A stretch of DNA of 64,000 nt, taken from the NCBI RefSeq assembly GCF_020707265.1, contig NZ_JAJFEQ010000009.1, forward strand, positions 124,001 through 188,000. Reading direction: 5' to 3'. Of this stretch, positions 37,801 to 46,160 are shown piece by piece; positions within the stretch are counted from its first letter, which is position 1, and every line of letters begins with the position of its first letter. The position numbers and the translations under genes were made by a program. A model generated the notes under the pieces. It was not told the DNA's origin, searched no databases, and saw nothing but the letters and a program-made list of their open reading frames with translations. Source of the DNA: Massilia sp. IC2-477 (GTDB taxonomy: Bacteria; Pseudomonadota; Gammaproteobacteria; Burkholderiales; Burkholderiaceae_D).

Positions 37801-40800
37801 TCAGGGTGACGGTCACGCCGGCGACGCCGAGTTCGCCGGCATCCTGCTGGCCGTTGGCGTTGGCGTCAACCCAGACACGGTTGCCCAGGCTTGCCGGGTT
37901 GTAGATGCCGGCATCGATGGTCGCATTGTGCTCGCCCGAGCCGAGCTTGAGGACCTGCGACAGGCCGTCGGCGCCGGCGTCGGAGTCGGACGCATCGCTG
38001 CCCGTGTCGCGGGCGGTGAACATGCTGCCTGCCGGCTTGTCGAACCTGACCTGGTATTCCATGCCCGGCGCCAGGCCTTCGAACTTGTAGGCGCCGCTGG
38101 CATCGGTGGTGGTGCTCACGACCGTGTTGTCGGCCGTGGTCGCGAGCAGGCCATCGAGGCCGCCGCCGATCAGGCTCACCTTCACGCCGGCCACGCCCAG
38201 TTCGCCGCTGTCCTGCTGGCCGTTGGCATTCGCGTCGAGCCAGACGCGGTCGCCCAGGCTGGCCGGCGCGTAGAGGCCCGCGTCGATCGTGGTGTTGTTC
38301 TCGCCGGAGGCGAGGGTGATGACCTGGCTCAGGCCATTGCTGCCGGCGTCCGAATCGCTGGCGTCGTTGCCGCTGTCGGCGCGGGTGAAGACGCTGCCGG
38401 CCGGGGCGTTGAACTGCACCTGGTATTCGACGCCCGGGGTCAGGCCGTCGAACCGGTAATGGCCGCTGGCGTCGGTCGTGGTCTCGACGTTGGTATTGTC
38501 CCCCGTGGTGGCCAGCTTGCCATCCGCGCCGCCGCCGATCAGGCTCACCCTGGCGCCGGCGACGCCGGTTTCGCCATCCTCCTGCTGGCCGTTGCCGTTG
38601 GCATCGAGCCAGACGCGGTCGCCCAGGCTGGCGCTGCGGTAGAAACCTGCGTCGATGGTGGTGTTGTTCTCTCCCGATGCGAGGCTCACGACCTGGCTCA
38701 GGCCATTGCCGCCGGCGTCCGAGTCGCCGGCATCGTTGCCGGCGTCCTGCCTGGTGGCGAGCATGCCCTCCGGGGTCCCGAACTGCACCTGGTATTCGGT
38801 CGCCGGCACCAGGCCGTCGAAGCGGTACTTGCCGTCGGCGTCGGTCAGGGTATCGACGGTGGTGTTGTCGGCCGTGGTGGCCAGCTGCCCGTCGGCGCCG
38901 CCGCCGACCAGGGTCACCTTGACGCCGCCGATCCCGCCTTCGCCCGCATCCTGCTGGCCGTTGGCGTTGGCGTCGTGCCAGACGCGGTCGCCGAGGCTGG
39001 CCGGCATGTAGACGCCGCCGTCGATGCTCTTGTTGATTTCGCCCGATGCGAGCACCACGACCTGGCTGGTGTTGGCGCCGTCGGCATCGGAATCCGCTTC
39101 GTCGTCGCCGGCGTCGCGGCGGGTCAGGATGCTACCGGCCGGCATGTCGAACGCGATCTGGTATTCCACGCCGGGGGCCAGGCCGGTAAAGGCGTAGCGG
39201 CCGTCGGCGTCGGTGCTGGTGGTCGCCGTGGTGTTGTCGCCCGCGGTCGACAGCAGGCCGTCGGCGCCGCCGCCGTGCAGGGTCAGCCTGACGTTGGCGA
39301 GGCTGGTTTCGCCGGCATCCTGCCGGCCGTTGGCGTTCGCGTCGAGCCAGACACGGTCGCCCAGGCTGGCCGGCGCATACACGCCGGCGTCGATGGTGCT
39401 GTTGTTCTCGCCCGATGCAAGCTTGACGACCTGGGACAGGCCATCAAGGCCGGCATCGCTGTCGAGGCTGTCGTCGCCGATGTCGGCGCGGGTGAACACG
39501 CGGCCGTCCGGGGCGCTGAATTTCACCTGGTATTCCGCGCCTGGCGTGAGGCCGTCGAACTTGTAGTTGCCGTTGGCGTCGGTAACGGTATCGACACTGG
39601 TGTTGTCGCCCGTGGTCGCGAGCAGGCCATCGAGGCCGCCGCCGACCAGGGTGACTTTCGCACCCGCCACGCCCGCCTCGCCCGCATCCTGGCGTCCGTT
39701 GCCGTTGGTATCGAGCCAGACGCGGTCGCCCAGGCTGGCCGGCGCATAGATGCCGGCGTCGATGCTCGTGTTGTTCTCGCCCGATGCGAGGGTGACGACC
39801 TGGCTCAGGCCCTGCGCGTCGGCGTCCGAGTCGCTGCTGTCCACGCCGCTGTCCTGGCGCGTGAAGACGCTGCCGGCCGGTTTCTCGAACCGGACCTGGT
39901 ATTCCACGCCCGGTGTCAGGCCGCTGAACGCGTAGTTGCCGTTGGCGTCGGTGTTGGTGCTGACGGTGGTGTTGTCGGCGCTTGTCGACAGCTTGCCATC
40001 GAGGCCGCCGCCGAGCAGGGTCACCTTCACGTCGCCGACGCCGGTTTCGCCCGCATCCTGCTGGCCGTTGGCATTGGCGTCGAGCCAGACACGGTCGCCC
40101 AGGCTGGCGCTCTTGAAGAAGCCGGCGTCGATGCTGGTGTTGTTTTCGCCCGGCGCCAGCACCACCACGCTGGACAGCGCGGCGTCGCTGTTCGCGTTGG
40201 AGGCGGGGCTGCCATCGGCCTGGCGCGGGCTGACGCGGTCGTAGCCGGCGGGCAGCGAGAAGCTGACCTGGTAGTTCAGGCTCGGGGTGAGGCCCTTGAA
40301 CACGTAGTTGCCGCCGGCGTCGGTCGTGGTGGTGCCCAGCTGTTCGCCGGCGTCGTCGAAGTCGCCGTCCAGGTTCTGGTCGCGCACCAGCTTCACGGTG
40401 GCGCCGGCAATGCCTTCTTCGCCCGCGTCCTGGATGCCGTTGGCGTTGACGTCGTGCCAGACGCGGTCGCCCAGCGAGGCGGCCTTCATCTCGACGATCA
40501 GCGGCTGGAAATGGGTGCCGGCCGCCATCGGGTCGACGACCACGCCGATGGTGTCGCCGATGCCCGGCACGTAGCCGTCGTGCTGCAGCGCCTGGGCCAC
40601 CAGGGCGTCGATGTTGGCGGCGCTCTGCGGGCCGACATAGTTGCTGATCGGGTTGCTGCCCATGAGCTTCCAGATCGCGCCCTGGACGTCGCCGTCGGTG
40701 GCGTTCAGGCGCTTGTAGTTGTTCAGCAGCCAGTTGATATTGTCGAGGTTCTGCAGCTGGATCCGGTTCGCCAGGCCCGGCACCGCCTGCAGGTTCGCCA

Positions 40801-41011
40801 ATTCGTAGGACGAGTAGATGTTGGCGGTGTAGGTCGCTTCGATCGGCAGCGAGATGTCGCGCACCAGGCACCACGGGTCATACAGGGTGCCGCCGCTTGG
40901 CGCGCCCGGATTGAGCGGGGTGACGCCCTTGATGTAGAGGCCGACCAGCCAGTAGTGGTCGGGGTTTCCGTATTCTGCAACGAAGGTGATGACGCTCGGC
41001 GTGGCTGACAT
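34856..41011 (-). CDS. Giant SdrD_B-repeat adhesin with thioester-like N-terminal domain
   Basis: The product (2051 aa) has no Sec signal. Residues 1-175 resemble the Gram-positive thioester/TQXA adhesin domain: DPWCLVRD (C48) and INWLLNNY...DVQGAIWKL (Q110), the Cys and Gln that form the thioester bond there. Nine SdrD_B-type Cna-B-like domains follow (about 178-1285, mostly 123-residue units opening ASLGDRVWLDANANG), then a DUF11-like region (about 1288-1600), two diverged SdrD_B domains (about 1609-1850) and a C-terminal part with VIDLNGDGVQ, DSNRDGVVD and DANGNGTID calcium loops typical of type I-secreted proteins. ATG 41011 has AAGGA upstream. It is probably a surface or released adhesin exported by a type I system not in the window. 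Thioester formation is inferred. Confidence 0.85.
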   Translation of the reverse strand: MSATPSVITFVAEYGNPDHYWLVGLYIKGVTPLNPGAPSGGTLYDPWCLVRDISLPIEATYTANIYSSYELANLQAVPGLANRIQLQNLDNINWLLNNYKRLNATDGDVQGAIWKLMGSNPISNYVGPQSAANIDALVAQALQHDGYVPGIGDTIGVVVDPMAAGTHFQPLIVEMKAASLGDRVWHDVNANGIQDAGEEGIAGATVKLVRDQNLDGDFDDAGEQLGTTTTDAGGNYVFKGLTPSLNYQVSFSLPAGYDRVSPRQADGSPASNANSDAALSSVVVLAPGENNTSIDAGFFKSASLGDRVWLDANANGQQDAGETGVGDVKVTLLGGGLDGKLSTSADNTTVSTNTDANGNYAFSGLTPGVEYQVRFEKPAGSVFTRQDSGVDSSDSDADAQGLSQVVTLASGENNTSIDAGIYAPASLGDRVWLDTNGNGRQDAGEAGVAGAKVTLVGGGLDGLLATTGDNTSVDTVTDANGNYKFDGLTPGAEYQVKFSAPDGRVFTRADIGDDSLDSDAGLDGLSQVVKLASGENNSTIDAGVYAPASLGDRVWLDANANGRQDAGETSLANVRLTLHGGGADGLLSTAGDNTTATTSTDADGRYAFTGLAPGVEYQIAFDMPAGSILTRRDAGDDEADSDADGANTSQVVVLASGEINKSIDGGVYMPASLGDRVWHDANANGQQDAGEGGIGGVKVTLVGGGADGQLATTADNTTVDTLTDADGKYRFDGLVPATEYQVQFGTPEGMLATRQDAGNDAGDSDAGGNGLSQVVSLASGENNTTIDAGFYRSASLGDRVWLDANGNGQQEDGETGVAGARVSLIGGGADGKLATTGDNTNVETTTDASGHYRFDGLTPGVEYQVQFNAPAGSVFTRADSGNDASDSDAGSNGLSQVITLASGENNTTIDAGLYAPASLGDRVWLDANANGQQDSGELGVAGVKVSLIGGGLDGLLATTADNTVVSTTTDASGAYKFEGLAPGMEYQVRFDKPAGSMFTARDTGSDASDSDAGADGLSQVLKLGSGEHNATIDAGIYNPASLGNRVWVDANANGQQDAGELGVAGVTVTLTGGGLDGLVATTADNTVVTTTTDAGGNYLFKDLAPGTQYQVTFGKPADMLFTRKDVGSDAADSDADAATGKSQVVTLASGEYNDSIDAGVYATASLGDRLWVDTNANGLQDDGATGLAGQTITLLGGGADGLLATTGDNTSVTTVTGTDGVYNFSNLTPGVQYQVKFSKPTGHVYATADAGSNDALDSDANAATGLSQVVTLASGENNRTIDAGVVNVTGDLAITKTDGLSWVTPGQTITYKIVVTNTGTAIAANAVVTDAIPSTLTNVTWTSSASSGASGNQLSGTGSINDTVTLNGGSSITYTVTAKVASLAALETVADFSTLATNGAVGSSKTVNGITADAAYIASGVIGSATLWGRNAGDDKGIGVLSRYEDAAGGEAVTGVSNQKNTDVIRLAKGDDAQWSSLWVSNLDANGSGGAEIGTLYWSDNPVPDLATLTTKFSFKYGDFGVGAESGDILSLRPSSFNADAKYVFFVAGSNPNGSNNDFLVWKAGTVPAQLANTAKVAPPSSFVDTNPNNNSATDIDDIKLPTPVAVKRGSIGDTVWEDLDFDGIRDSNEAGIKGVTVRLLDSTGKVLETVVTDSYGKYLFDNLNAGSYRIEVAEPSGYFVTKQNQGTNDAVDSDIDTSAGRSGLITLDQGENDLSWDAGLYRKASLGDKVWEDKDHDDIQDTGEGGIAGVTVQLYTAAGALLATTKTNSTGNYKFSNLDPGTYYLKFDKNDVIYNGINMDNWMWASKNIGSNDAIDSDVNGDGVAKTNVTRTDNITLSSGENDMSWDAAITPIVIDLNGDGVQTVARASSDASFDLLGNGRAIASGWLSGEDGFLAVDANGNGTIDGIAELFGGAARGAGFSQLAAYDSNRDGVVDAQDAAFGDLRIWRDANGSHSTDAGELMTLAQAGVVSLKVSYVELPFVDAQGNLHLERSSASLASGAVADMTDVYFAIDARDALDGAPTLAELLDSLEQDAALPVAVVGQPLPVM
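37157..40480 (-). repeat. Nine tandem SdrD_B-encoding repeats, about 369 bp each
   Basis: Repeat units in the adhesin gene begin with the codons for ASLGDRVW near 40480, 40109, 39742, 39373, 39004, 38635, 38266, 37897 and 37525. Units 2-9 have a period of about 369 bp (123 codons), while unit 1 lacks the GGG-D-G-L insert and is diverged. Within a unit the order is SLGDRVW, NGxQDAGE, GGGxDG, NYxFxGLxPGxEYQVxF, SDSDA, LASGENNxxIDAG. The high DNA identity makes this a site for repeat-number change and assembly error. Confidence 0.85.
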
Positions 41012-41090
41012 GGTCGTCCTTGACAATAATTTTGGCAAACAGGTGCCCATGCGGGCCCTCGCAGGCCAGCGCCGGGTTCACTCTTTCGGG

Positions 41091-41123
41091 AAAAGGGCGA
41101 TGCGCGCCGGAGGGCGCGCATCG
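41091..41123 (-). terminator. Hairpin between the PEP-CTERM gene and the adhesin gene
   Basis: CGATGCGCGCC (41098-41108) pairs with GGCGCGCATCG (41113-41123), an 11-bp stem, just after the PEP-CTERM stop. On the minus strand it is followed by CCCTTTTCCC, a weak U-tract. It may partly terminate so that the small gene is expressed more than the 6-kb adhesin gene. Confidence 0.55.
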
Positions 41124-41131
41124 CAGTCCGC

Positions 41132-41317
41132 TTACTTCTTGCGGATCTTGGCGACCAGGGCGATCACGCCGAGGGCGCCGAGGAACAGGGCAGGGGTGCT
41201 CGGCTCCGGCACCTGGCAGTCGCCGAAACGGCCGCCGCAGGTTTCCGCTGCCGCGTCGCCGATGAGGAGCAGGAGTGGCGCGCTCGCCAGGACCAGGTGT
41301 TTCACAACGTTTTTCAT
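41132..41317 (-). CDS. Miniature PEP-CTERM sorting-signal protein
   Basis: The product (61 aa) consists almost wholly of sorting signals. A Sec signal peptide (MKNVVKHLVLASAPLLLLIGDAAA) is followed by about 10 residues with two Cys (ETCGGRFGDC), then VPEPST, a hydrophobic segment (PALFLGALGVIALVA) and a basic tail (KIRKK). This is the exact PEP-CTERM layout recognised by exosortase in Gram-negative exopolysaccharide producers. Mature protein after both cleavages would be only some 15 residues. It is 121 bp upstream of the adhesin gene on the same strand. No exosortase gene is in the window. Function unknown. Confidence 0.9.
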   Translation of the reverse strand: MKNVVKHLVLASAPLLLLIGDAAAETCGGRFGDCQVPEPSTPALFLGALGVIALVAKIRKK

Positions 41318-41685
41318 GTTTTTCCCTTGTTTTCGTTATTGAACCAGTGTTCGCATGATGCCAATGTTGCTCCCCTAGCAACGCATGTTTCCTTTTTGCA
41401 CCATGTGAGCCGTGATATTCTCATGATAATTATCTTTTATCAAGAGAATTGTTGAAGTTGTAAGTGTTATGCAACGCGGAAAGTATTGAATTTGCCGTAG
41501 GGAATCGTATTTGCGACTGGGCTGACGTTAAATTCCCGTTAGGAAACATATCTCAGCAATCGAAATCGTCAAATCAAGGGGGAGGGAAGCGAGAGGGGCG
41601 CGTGGCGGAATGCCGAAAGGAGTTGCATGAACTGCATGATCTTGCAGGATGGGGGCGCCGGTGCGGCGCCCCCGTATGGTCGAGG
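41318..41685. other. Spacer upstream of the PEP-CTERM gene
   Basis: This 368-bp stretch shows no supportable gene; short frames in it have poor starts and atypical content. It includes an AT-rich part (about 41400-41560) that probably holds the minus-strand promoter of the PEP-CTERM/adhesin genes. GTTGCT-5 bp-AGCAAC (41366-41382) is an inverted repeat that could be an operator. GGGGGCGCCG-GTG-CGGCGCCCCC (41651-41673) is a strong hairpin downstream of the ABC permease stop, without U-tract. Confidence 0.5.
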
Positions 41686-44112
41686 CTATTCGCGCAGGGC
41701 ATGCGCCGGACGGATCTGCATCGCCGCCACCGCATGGCGCACGGTCGAGCCCATTGCCACCAGGGCGGCCACGACCAGGGCCGCCGCCAGGGTCCAGGCG
41801 CCCACCGGCGCCCGCTCGGTGAAGCCGGCCAGGTAGCGCTGCACCGCGACGAAGGCGACCGGCAGTCCGAGCAGGGCGCCGATGCCGATCAGTGCCACGA
41901 ACTCGCGCGCGACCAGGCGCCCGATGGCGGCCCGGCCGGCGCCGTACAGCTTGCGCAGCACGATTTCGCGCGCCTTGCGCTGCACGCTGTAGGCCGCCAG
42001 CACGTAGATGCCGAAGGCGGCGATGGCGGTGGCGATCACGCTCGATGCCGCCAGCAGCTTGGCCAGGCGCAGGTCGTCCGCGTAGTTGAGCGCATACAGG
42101 GAGGCCATGCGCTGCACCTCCAGGACCTCATTCGGGAAGTAGCGCGGCCATAGCGCTTCGATCGCTTGCTGCACCGGCTTCTGCTCGCCTGCGCTGCGTA
42201 CCGTGAGGGTCCCGGTACGTTCGCCGAGGTAGTAGACGGTGGGCTGCATCTGGGCGCGTGCCGAACGGTGGCGGATATCCGGCAGCACACCCACCACCTG
42301 CATTGGCGGCTCGCCATCGCCCGAGACGATTGGAGAGCTGATGAACTTGCCGACCGCGTCGCGGGGGTCGGCGAAGCCGAACTTGCGTGCGCCGGACTCG
42401 TTGATGACGATCTTGTTCTCGTCCTGCGGCCGGTCGCGCGCCGGGTCGTATAGCCGGCCCGCGACCGGCTTCAGGCCGTAGACCTGGAAGAACTCCGGAC
42501 TCACCCAGAAGACGTTGATCTCGATCGGGCTGCCGCCGGCGCGCTGGAGCGCGGTGCTGTTGCGATTGACCGTCACCGGCGCGTCGCTGACGGCCACGCC
42601 GCTCACGCCCGGGATGCGCGCCAGGGCGTCACGGAAGGCGCGCACATTGGGGCTGCGCATGTCGTCGTCGGTGGGCACGATCAGCAGCGGCGCCGCATCG
42701 AAGCCGGGATCGAGGCTGCTGGCGTGGCGGGTCTGCCAGGCTACCGCCAGGGTCAGGCCGGTCAGGCCCATCGCGGTGGCGAACTGCAGGACGGTGAGGA
42801 CACGGCGCAGGCGCAGCCCGCCCACGGTTTCGCTGTTGCCGCGGCCGGCCAGCGCCGCGGTGGGGCGTACCGCGATCGCGGACCAGGCCGGGTAGGCGCC
42901 GGCCAGTACGCCGAGCCCGACTCCCAGCAGCATGCTCAGGCCCAGCGACAGCGGGGTGAACATGCGGTCCAGTTCGCGCTGCACCAGGTCGGAGAACACC
43001 GGCAGCAGCAGCCAGGCCAGCAGCAGGCCGATCGCGGTCGCGACCAGGCAGACCAGTACCGACTCCGCCAGGAAGTGGCGGCTGAGCGCCCCGGTGCCGG
43101 CGCCGAGCACCTTGCGCACCGCGATCTCGCGCTGGCGCCGGACGGTGCGCACGGTGGCCAGGTTGACGTAGTTGGTGGCGGCCAGCGCCAGGATCAGCAC
43201 CCCGACCGCGGCCAGGCCGAAGATGGTGCGGCGGTCGCCGTGGGTCGGGGACTGTTCCTTGATCAGCGGGTCGAGATAGGCGTCGGCGAGGGGCCCGAGA
43301 CGGAATTCGATCAGGTCGCGGCCGTTGAGCGAGGCCACCTGCTCGGGGCTCATGCGCTGGATGAAGCTCGAGGCCCGCATGCTGCGTCGTAGCGCATCGA
43401 GGGCGGCCTGGGCGCTCCCGCCCGGCAGCAGCTTGACGTAGACGCCGCCGTGCGACGAGCCCCAGTTGGTGGTCACAAGCTCGCGGTATTCCTGCTTCCA
43501 GATCGCGGTCCTGCTGCCGGCCAGCGCGGCGTAGGGCAGGGTGGTGGCGGCAGGCTGGTTTTCCAGCACTGCGGCGATGCGGTAGGGCTGCCCCGCGACC
43601 AGCACGGTCTTGCCAACGACGTCCGTGCTGGCGAACAGCTGGGTTGCGGTGTCGCGGGTCAGGGCCAGCGTATCCGGACGCTCCAGCGCCTCGGCCAGGT
43701 CGCCGGCCAGCACGGTCGGGTTGAAGATCTGGCGGAAATCCGGATCGACGACCGTGAGGCTGATGCTGCGTATCTCGGCGCCGACCCGTACGTCGATGCT
43801 GCTCTCGATGAAGCTGCTGGCCAGCAGTGGCGTGCCGCTGGCGACGATGGCGTCGCGCGCGGGCAGGCTGGCGGCATCGCCCCAGTTGCCGCTGCCGCTG
43901 GAAATATTCCACTTCTGCATCAGGCGATAGATGCGGTCGCGCTCGGGGATATGGCGGTCGTAGGAGAGCGAGTGGGCCACGTAGCCGAGCAGCAGGAAAC
44001 AGGCCGCAAAGCCGACGGCCAGCCCCAGCACCACGACGGCCGAGTAGCCGGGTTCCTTGACCAGCAGGCGCCAGCCGATGCGGAAGTCACGAAAAGCGTC
44101 GCGCAGGATCAT
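41686..44112 (-). CDS. MacB-like ABC transporter permease (FtsX type, duplicated)
   Basis: The product (808 aa) is an inner-membrane permease with two FtsX/MacB_PCD halves. There is one N-terminal TM (YSAVVVLGLAVGFAACFLLL), a large periplasmic domain, three TMs (about 285-410), a second TM (VLTVLQFATAMGLTGLTLAV), another periplasmic domain and three final TMs. This 800-residue double form is a known MacB-type class without a fused ATPase. The ATPase gene lies 10 bp upstream, and the adaptor gene precedes it. The trio resembles macrolide, peptide or lipid efflux pumps; the substrate is unknown. Confidence 0.9.
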   Translation of the reverse strand: MILRDAFRDFRIGWRLLVKEPGYSAVVVLGLAVGFAACFLLLGYVAHSLSYDRHIPERDRIYRLMQKWNISSGSGNWGDAASLPARDAIVASGTPLLASSFIESSIDVRVGAEIRSISLTVVDPDFRQIFNPTVLAGDLAEALERPDTLALTRDTATQLFASTDVVGKTVLVAGQPYRIAAVLENQPAATTLPYAALAGSRTAIWKQEYRELVTTNWGSSHGGVYVKLLPGGSAQAALDALRRSMRASSFIQRMSPEQVASLNGRDLIEFRLGPLADAYLDPLIKEQSPTHGDRRTIFGLAAVGVLILALAATNYVNLATVRTVRRQREIAVRKVLGAGTGALSRHFLAESVLVCLVATAIGLLLAWLLLPVFSDLVQRELDRMFTPLSLGLSMLLGVGLGVLAGAYPAWSAIAVRPTAALAGRGNSETVGGLRLRRVLTVLQFATAMGLTGLTLAVAWQTRHASSLDPGFDAAPLLIVPTDDDMRSPNVRAFRDALARIPGVSGVAVSDAPVTVNRNSTALQRAGGSPIEINVFWVSPEFFQVYGLKPVAGRLYDPARDRPQDENKIVINESGARKFGFADPRDAVGKFISSPIVSGDGEPPMQVVGVLPDIRHRSARAQMQPTVYYLGERTGTLTVRSAGEQKPVQQAIEALWPRYFPNEVLEVQRMASLYALNYADDLRLAKLLAASSVIATAIAAFGIYVLAAYSVQRKAREIVLRKLYGAGRAAIGRLVAREFVALIGIGALLGLPVAFVAVQRYLAGFTERAPVGAWTLAAALVVAALVAMGSTVRHAVAAMQIRPAHALRE

Positions 44113-44122
44113 CGATGGCTCC

Positions 44123-44803
44123 TCATGCTGCCTGCAGGGCGTCGACCACCACGCGGCCGTCCACCAGGTGCAGGGTGCGCGAAGCCTGGGCCGCGTGCGC
44201 CGGCGAGTGGGTCACCATGACCACCGTCGTGCCCTCGGCATTGATGTTGCGCAGCAGGCGCATTACCTCGTCGCCGTGGGCGGTATCCAGGTTGCCGGTC
44301 GGTTCGTCGGCCAGCAGCATCGCCGGCTCGGCCACCAGGGCGCGTGCGATCGCCACGCGCTGCTGCTGGCCGCCCGACAGCTGCGAAGGACGGTGGCGCG
44401 CCCGGTGCGCCACCCCCAGGCGCTCGAGCATCGCGTCCACCCGGCGGCGGCGCTCCGCGGCCGGGGCGCCGGTATATTCCAGCGCCAGCTCGACGTTCTC
44501 GTACACGCTCAGTTCCTCGATCAGGTTGAAGCTCTGGAAGATGAAGCCCACGCGTCCGCGCCGCAGCGCGTTCAGGCGCGCCTCGCTCCAGCCGGCCACG
44601 TTCTGGCCTTCGAAGAAGTATTCGCCTTCGTTCGGCACGTCGAGCAGTCCGAGCACGGAGAGCAGGGTGGACTTGCCGCAGCCCGAAGGCCCGGTAATGG
44701 CGACGTATTCGCCGGCCGCGATGTCGAGGTCGACGCGGTCGAGGGCGCGGGTCTGGACTTCGCCCGCCTGGTGGATCTTGGAGACACCCCTGAGTTTCAG
44801 CAT
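44123..44803 (-). CDS. MacB/LolD-like ABC transporter ATP-binding protein
   Basis: The product (226 aa) has all ABC ATPase motifs: Walker A GPSGCGKST, the Q-loop region, signature LSGGQQQRVAIARAL, Walker B AMLLADEPTGNLD and the switch His in MVTHS. It is of the LolD/MacB class that powers FtsX-type permeases. It sits between the adaptor gene (27 bp upstream) and the permease gene (10 bp downstream), clearly one operon transcribed from the sigma-54 promoter near 46161. Confidence 0.95.
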   Translation of the reverse strand: MLKLRGVSKIHQAGEVQTRALDRVDLDIAAGEYVAITGPSGCGKSTLLSVLGLLDVPNEGEYFFEGQNVAGWSEARLNALRRGRVGFIFQSFNLIEELSVYENVELALEYTGAPAAERRRRVDAMLERLGVAHRARHRPSQLSGGQQQRVAIARALVAEPAMLLADEPTGNLDTAHGDEVMRLLRNINAEGTTVVMVTHSPAHAAQASRTLHLVDGRVVVDALQAA

Positions 44804-44830
44804 GCTGCTTCCTTTCTTGTTTATTTCAGT

Positions 44831-46111
44831 TTAGTTCAGCTGGAGCTGCTCGGCCTTGCCGAACGGTCCGTAGCTGGAAATGATGACCTGCTCGCCGGGG
44901 GCCAGACCCGACAGGACCTCGACCTGGCTGTTGTTGCGGCGGCCGAGGCGCACCGCGCGCTTTTCCGCGCGGCCGCTGGCCTTGTCGACCACGAAGACCC
45001 AGGCGCCGCCGGTATCGTTGACAAACGCGCCGACCGGCAGCAGCAGGGCCCTGGCCGCCTGGCCCAGGGTCAGCTGCGCGTCCAGGCTCTGGCCCGGGCT
45101 GATCACGGCCGGCTGGTCGCCGGTGAACACCATCTCGGCGGTGAAGCGGCCTTCGCGGATCTGCGGGAACACGGCGCTGACCTTGAGCGGATAAGCCTTG
45201 CCGTCCTGTGTCACGCTCCCGAGCAGGCCGCGCGTGACCCGGCTCAGGTAGAACTCGTCGATTTCGACCTTCAGCTTGAAACGCTTCGGGTCGTCGATGC
45301 GTCCGATGTTCTGGTTGGGCTGCACGGTCTGGCCCACCTGCAGACGAAAGTCGGTCAGCATGCCGTCGCTGGGCGCGCGCACCGCGAGCGCGTCGACGGT
45401 GGCGCTGACCAGCCGCAGGCCGGACTGCAGGCCGTCGATCGCGGTTTCCATCTGCTGCAGGCCGCGCTGGCGCACCCCTTCCTCGGTGTCGATGCTGCGC
45501 CGCTCGTCCTCCAGCGCGCGGCGCTGCTGCGCCAGCTTGTCCGCGGATTCTTCCAGCGCGACGGCAGAGATGAAGCCCTGCTGGGCCAGGCGGACATTGC
45601 GGGCATGCTGCTTTTCGGCCTGCTGCACGTCGAACTGCAGGGTCGAGTAGCGCCGCCGGTGCTCGCTGCGGCCGGCTTCCTGGGCCACGCGCAGGTTGGC
45701 CAGGTTGGAGATCTGCTGCGCGTGCTCGGCCTGGCGTTCCAGCAGGGCCAGGTTGCGCTGCGGGTTGGACAGGCGGAACAGCAGCTGGCCCTTGCTCACG
45801 GTCTGGCCGTCCTCGACCAGCACTTCCTCGACGCGGCCGGATTCGACCGAGTCGAGCATGATGGAGTTGAGCGGCTGCGCGCTGGCGCGCACCACGATGT
45901 CGTCGCGGAAGATGCCGTCGGCAGCGGCGGCCACGCGCACGTCGGCGCTTGCCACCTGCAGGCCATGCGGCATGAACTGCCAGGCACCGGCGCCGAAGGC
46001 CAGCAGGAGTGCGGCGGTCGCGCCGGCGCGCAGGTAGAGGCGGCTGCGGCGTTGCGGCACCACCGCGTCCATGGCGGCGCCGGTCACGGCTTGTGGAGGG
46101 AGTCTGTCCAT
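44831..46111 (-). CDS. MacA-like periplasmic adaptor (HlyD family)
   Basis: The product (426 aa) is the membrane-fusion subunit of the efflux system. A cytoplasmic N-terminal tail is followed by one TM (YLRAGATAALLLAFGAGAW), a lipoyl/barrel-sandwich half (VEEVLVEDGQTVSKGQLLF), a long coiled-coil hairpin (about 130-245, ending QSGLRLV), the second lipoyl half (RAPSDGMLTDFRLQVGQTV) and beta-barrel/membrane-proximal domains. ATG 46111 is 50 bp downstream of the sigma-54 -12 element. It is the first gene of the adaptor-ATPase-permease operon. An outer-membrane channel gene is not adjacent. Confidence 0.92.
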   Translation of the reverse strand: MDRLPPQAVTGAAMDAVVPQRRSRLYLRAGATAALLLAFGAGAWQFMPHGLQVASADVRVAAAADGIFRDDIVVRASAQPLNSIMLDSVESGRVEEVLVEDGQTVSKGQLLFRLSNPQRNLALLERQAEHAQQISNLANLRVAQEAGRSEHRRRYSTLQFDVQQAEKQHARNVRLAQQGFISAVALEESADKLAQQRRALEDERRSIDTEEGVRQRGLQQMETAIDGLQSGLRLVSATVDALAVRAPSDGMLTDFRLQVGQTVQPNQNIGRIDDPKRFKLKVEIDEFYLSRVTRGLLGSVTQDGKAYPLKVSAVFPQIREGRFTAEMVFTGDQPAVISPGQSLDAQLTLGQAARALLLPVGAFVNDTGGAWVFVVDKASGRAEKRAVRLGRRNNSQVEVLSGLAPGEQVIISSYGPFGKAEQLQLN

Positions 46112-46160
46112 GAGGCTTGTTTTGCTTCGCTAGGGTGGATACGGGTTTGCACGCTGTCGT

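Noticed and set aside
37157..40480. CRISPR-like regular repeats
   Set aside because: Units are 369 bp, in frame, and encode SdrD_B domains; there are no short identical repeats with unique spacers.
34802..41008. A 2068-codon open frame antisense to the adhesin gene
   Set aside because: It mirrors the repeated Asp/Gly/Ala-rich codons of the adhesin gene, lacks domain logic, and would need to overlap a well-supported gene over its whole length. GC-rich repeats keep the opposite frame open.
41341..41420. Sigma-54 promoter upstream of the PEP-CTERM gene
   Set aside because: Some PEP-CTERM genes are under sigma-54 control, so I looked for it. TTGGCA and TGGTGC stretches occur on the minus strand, but no GG/GC pair has the required 12-bp spacing.
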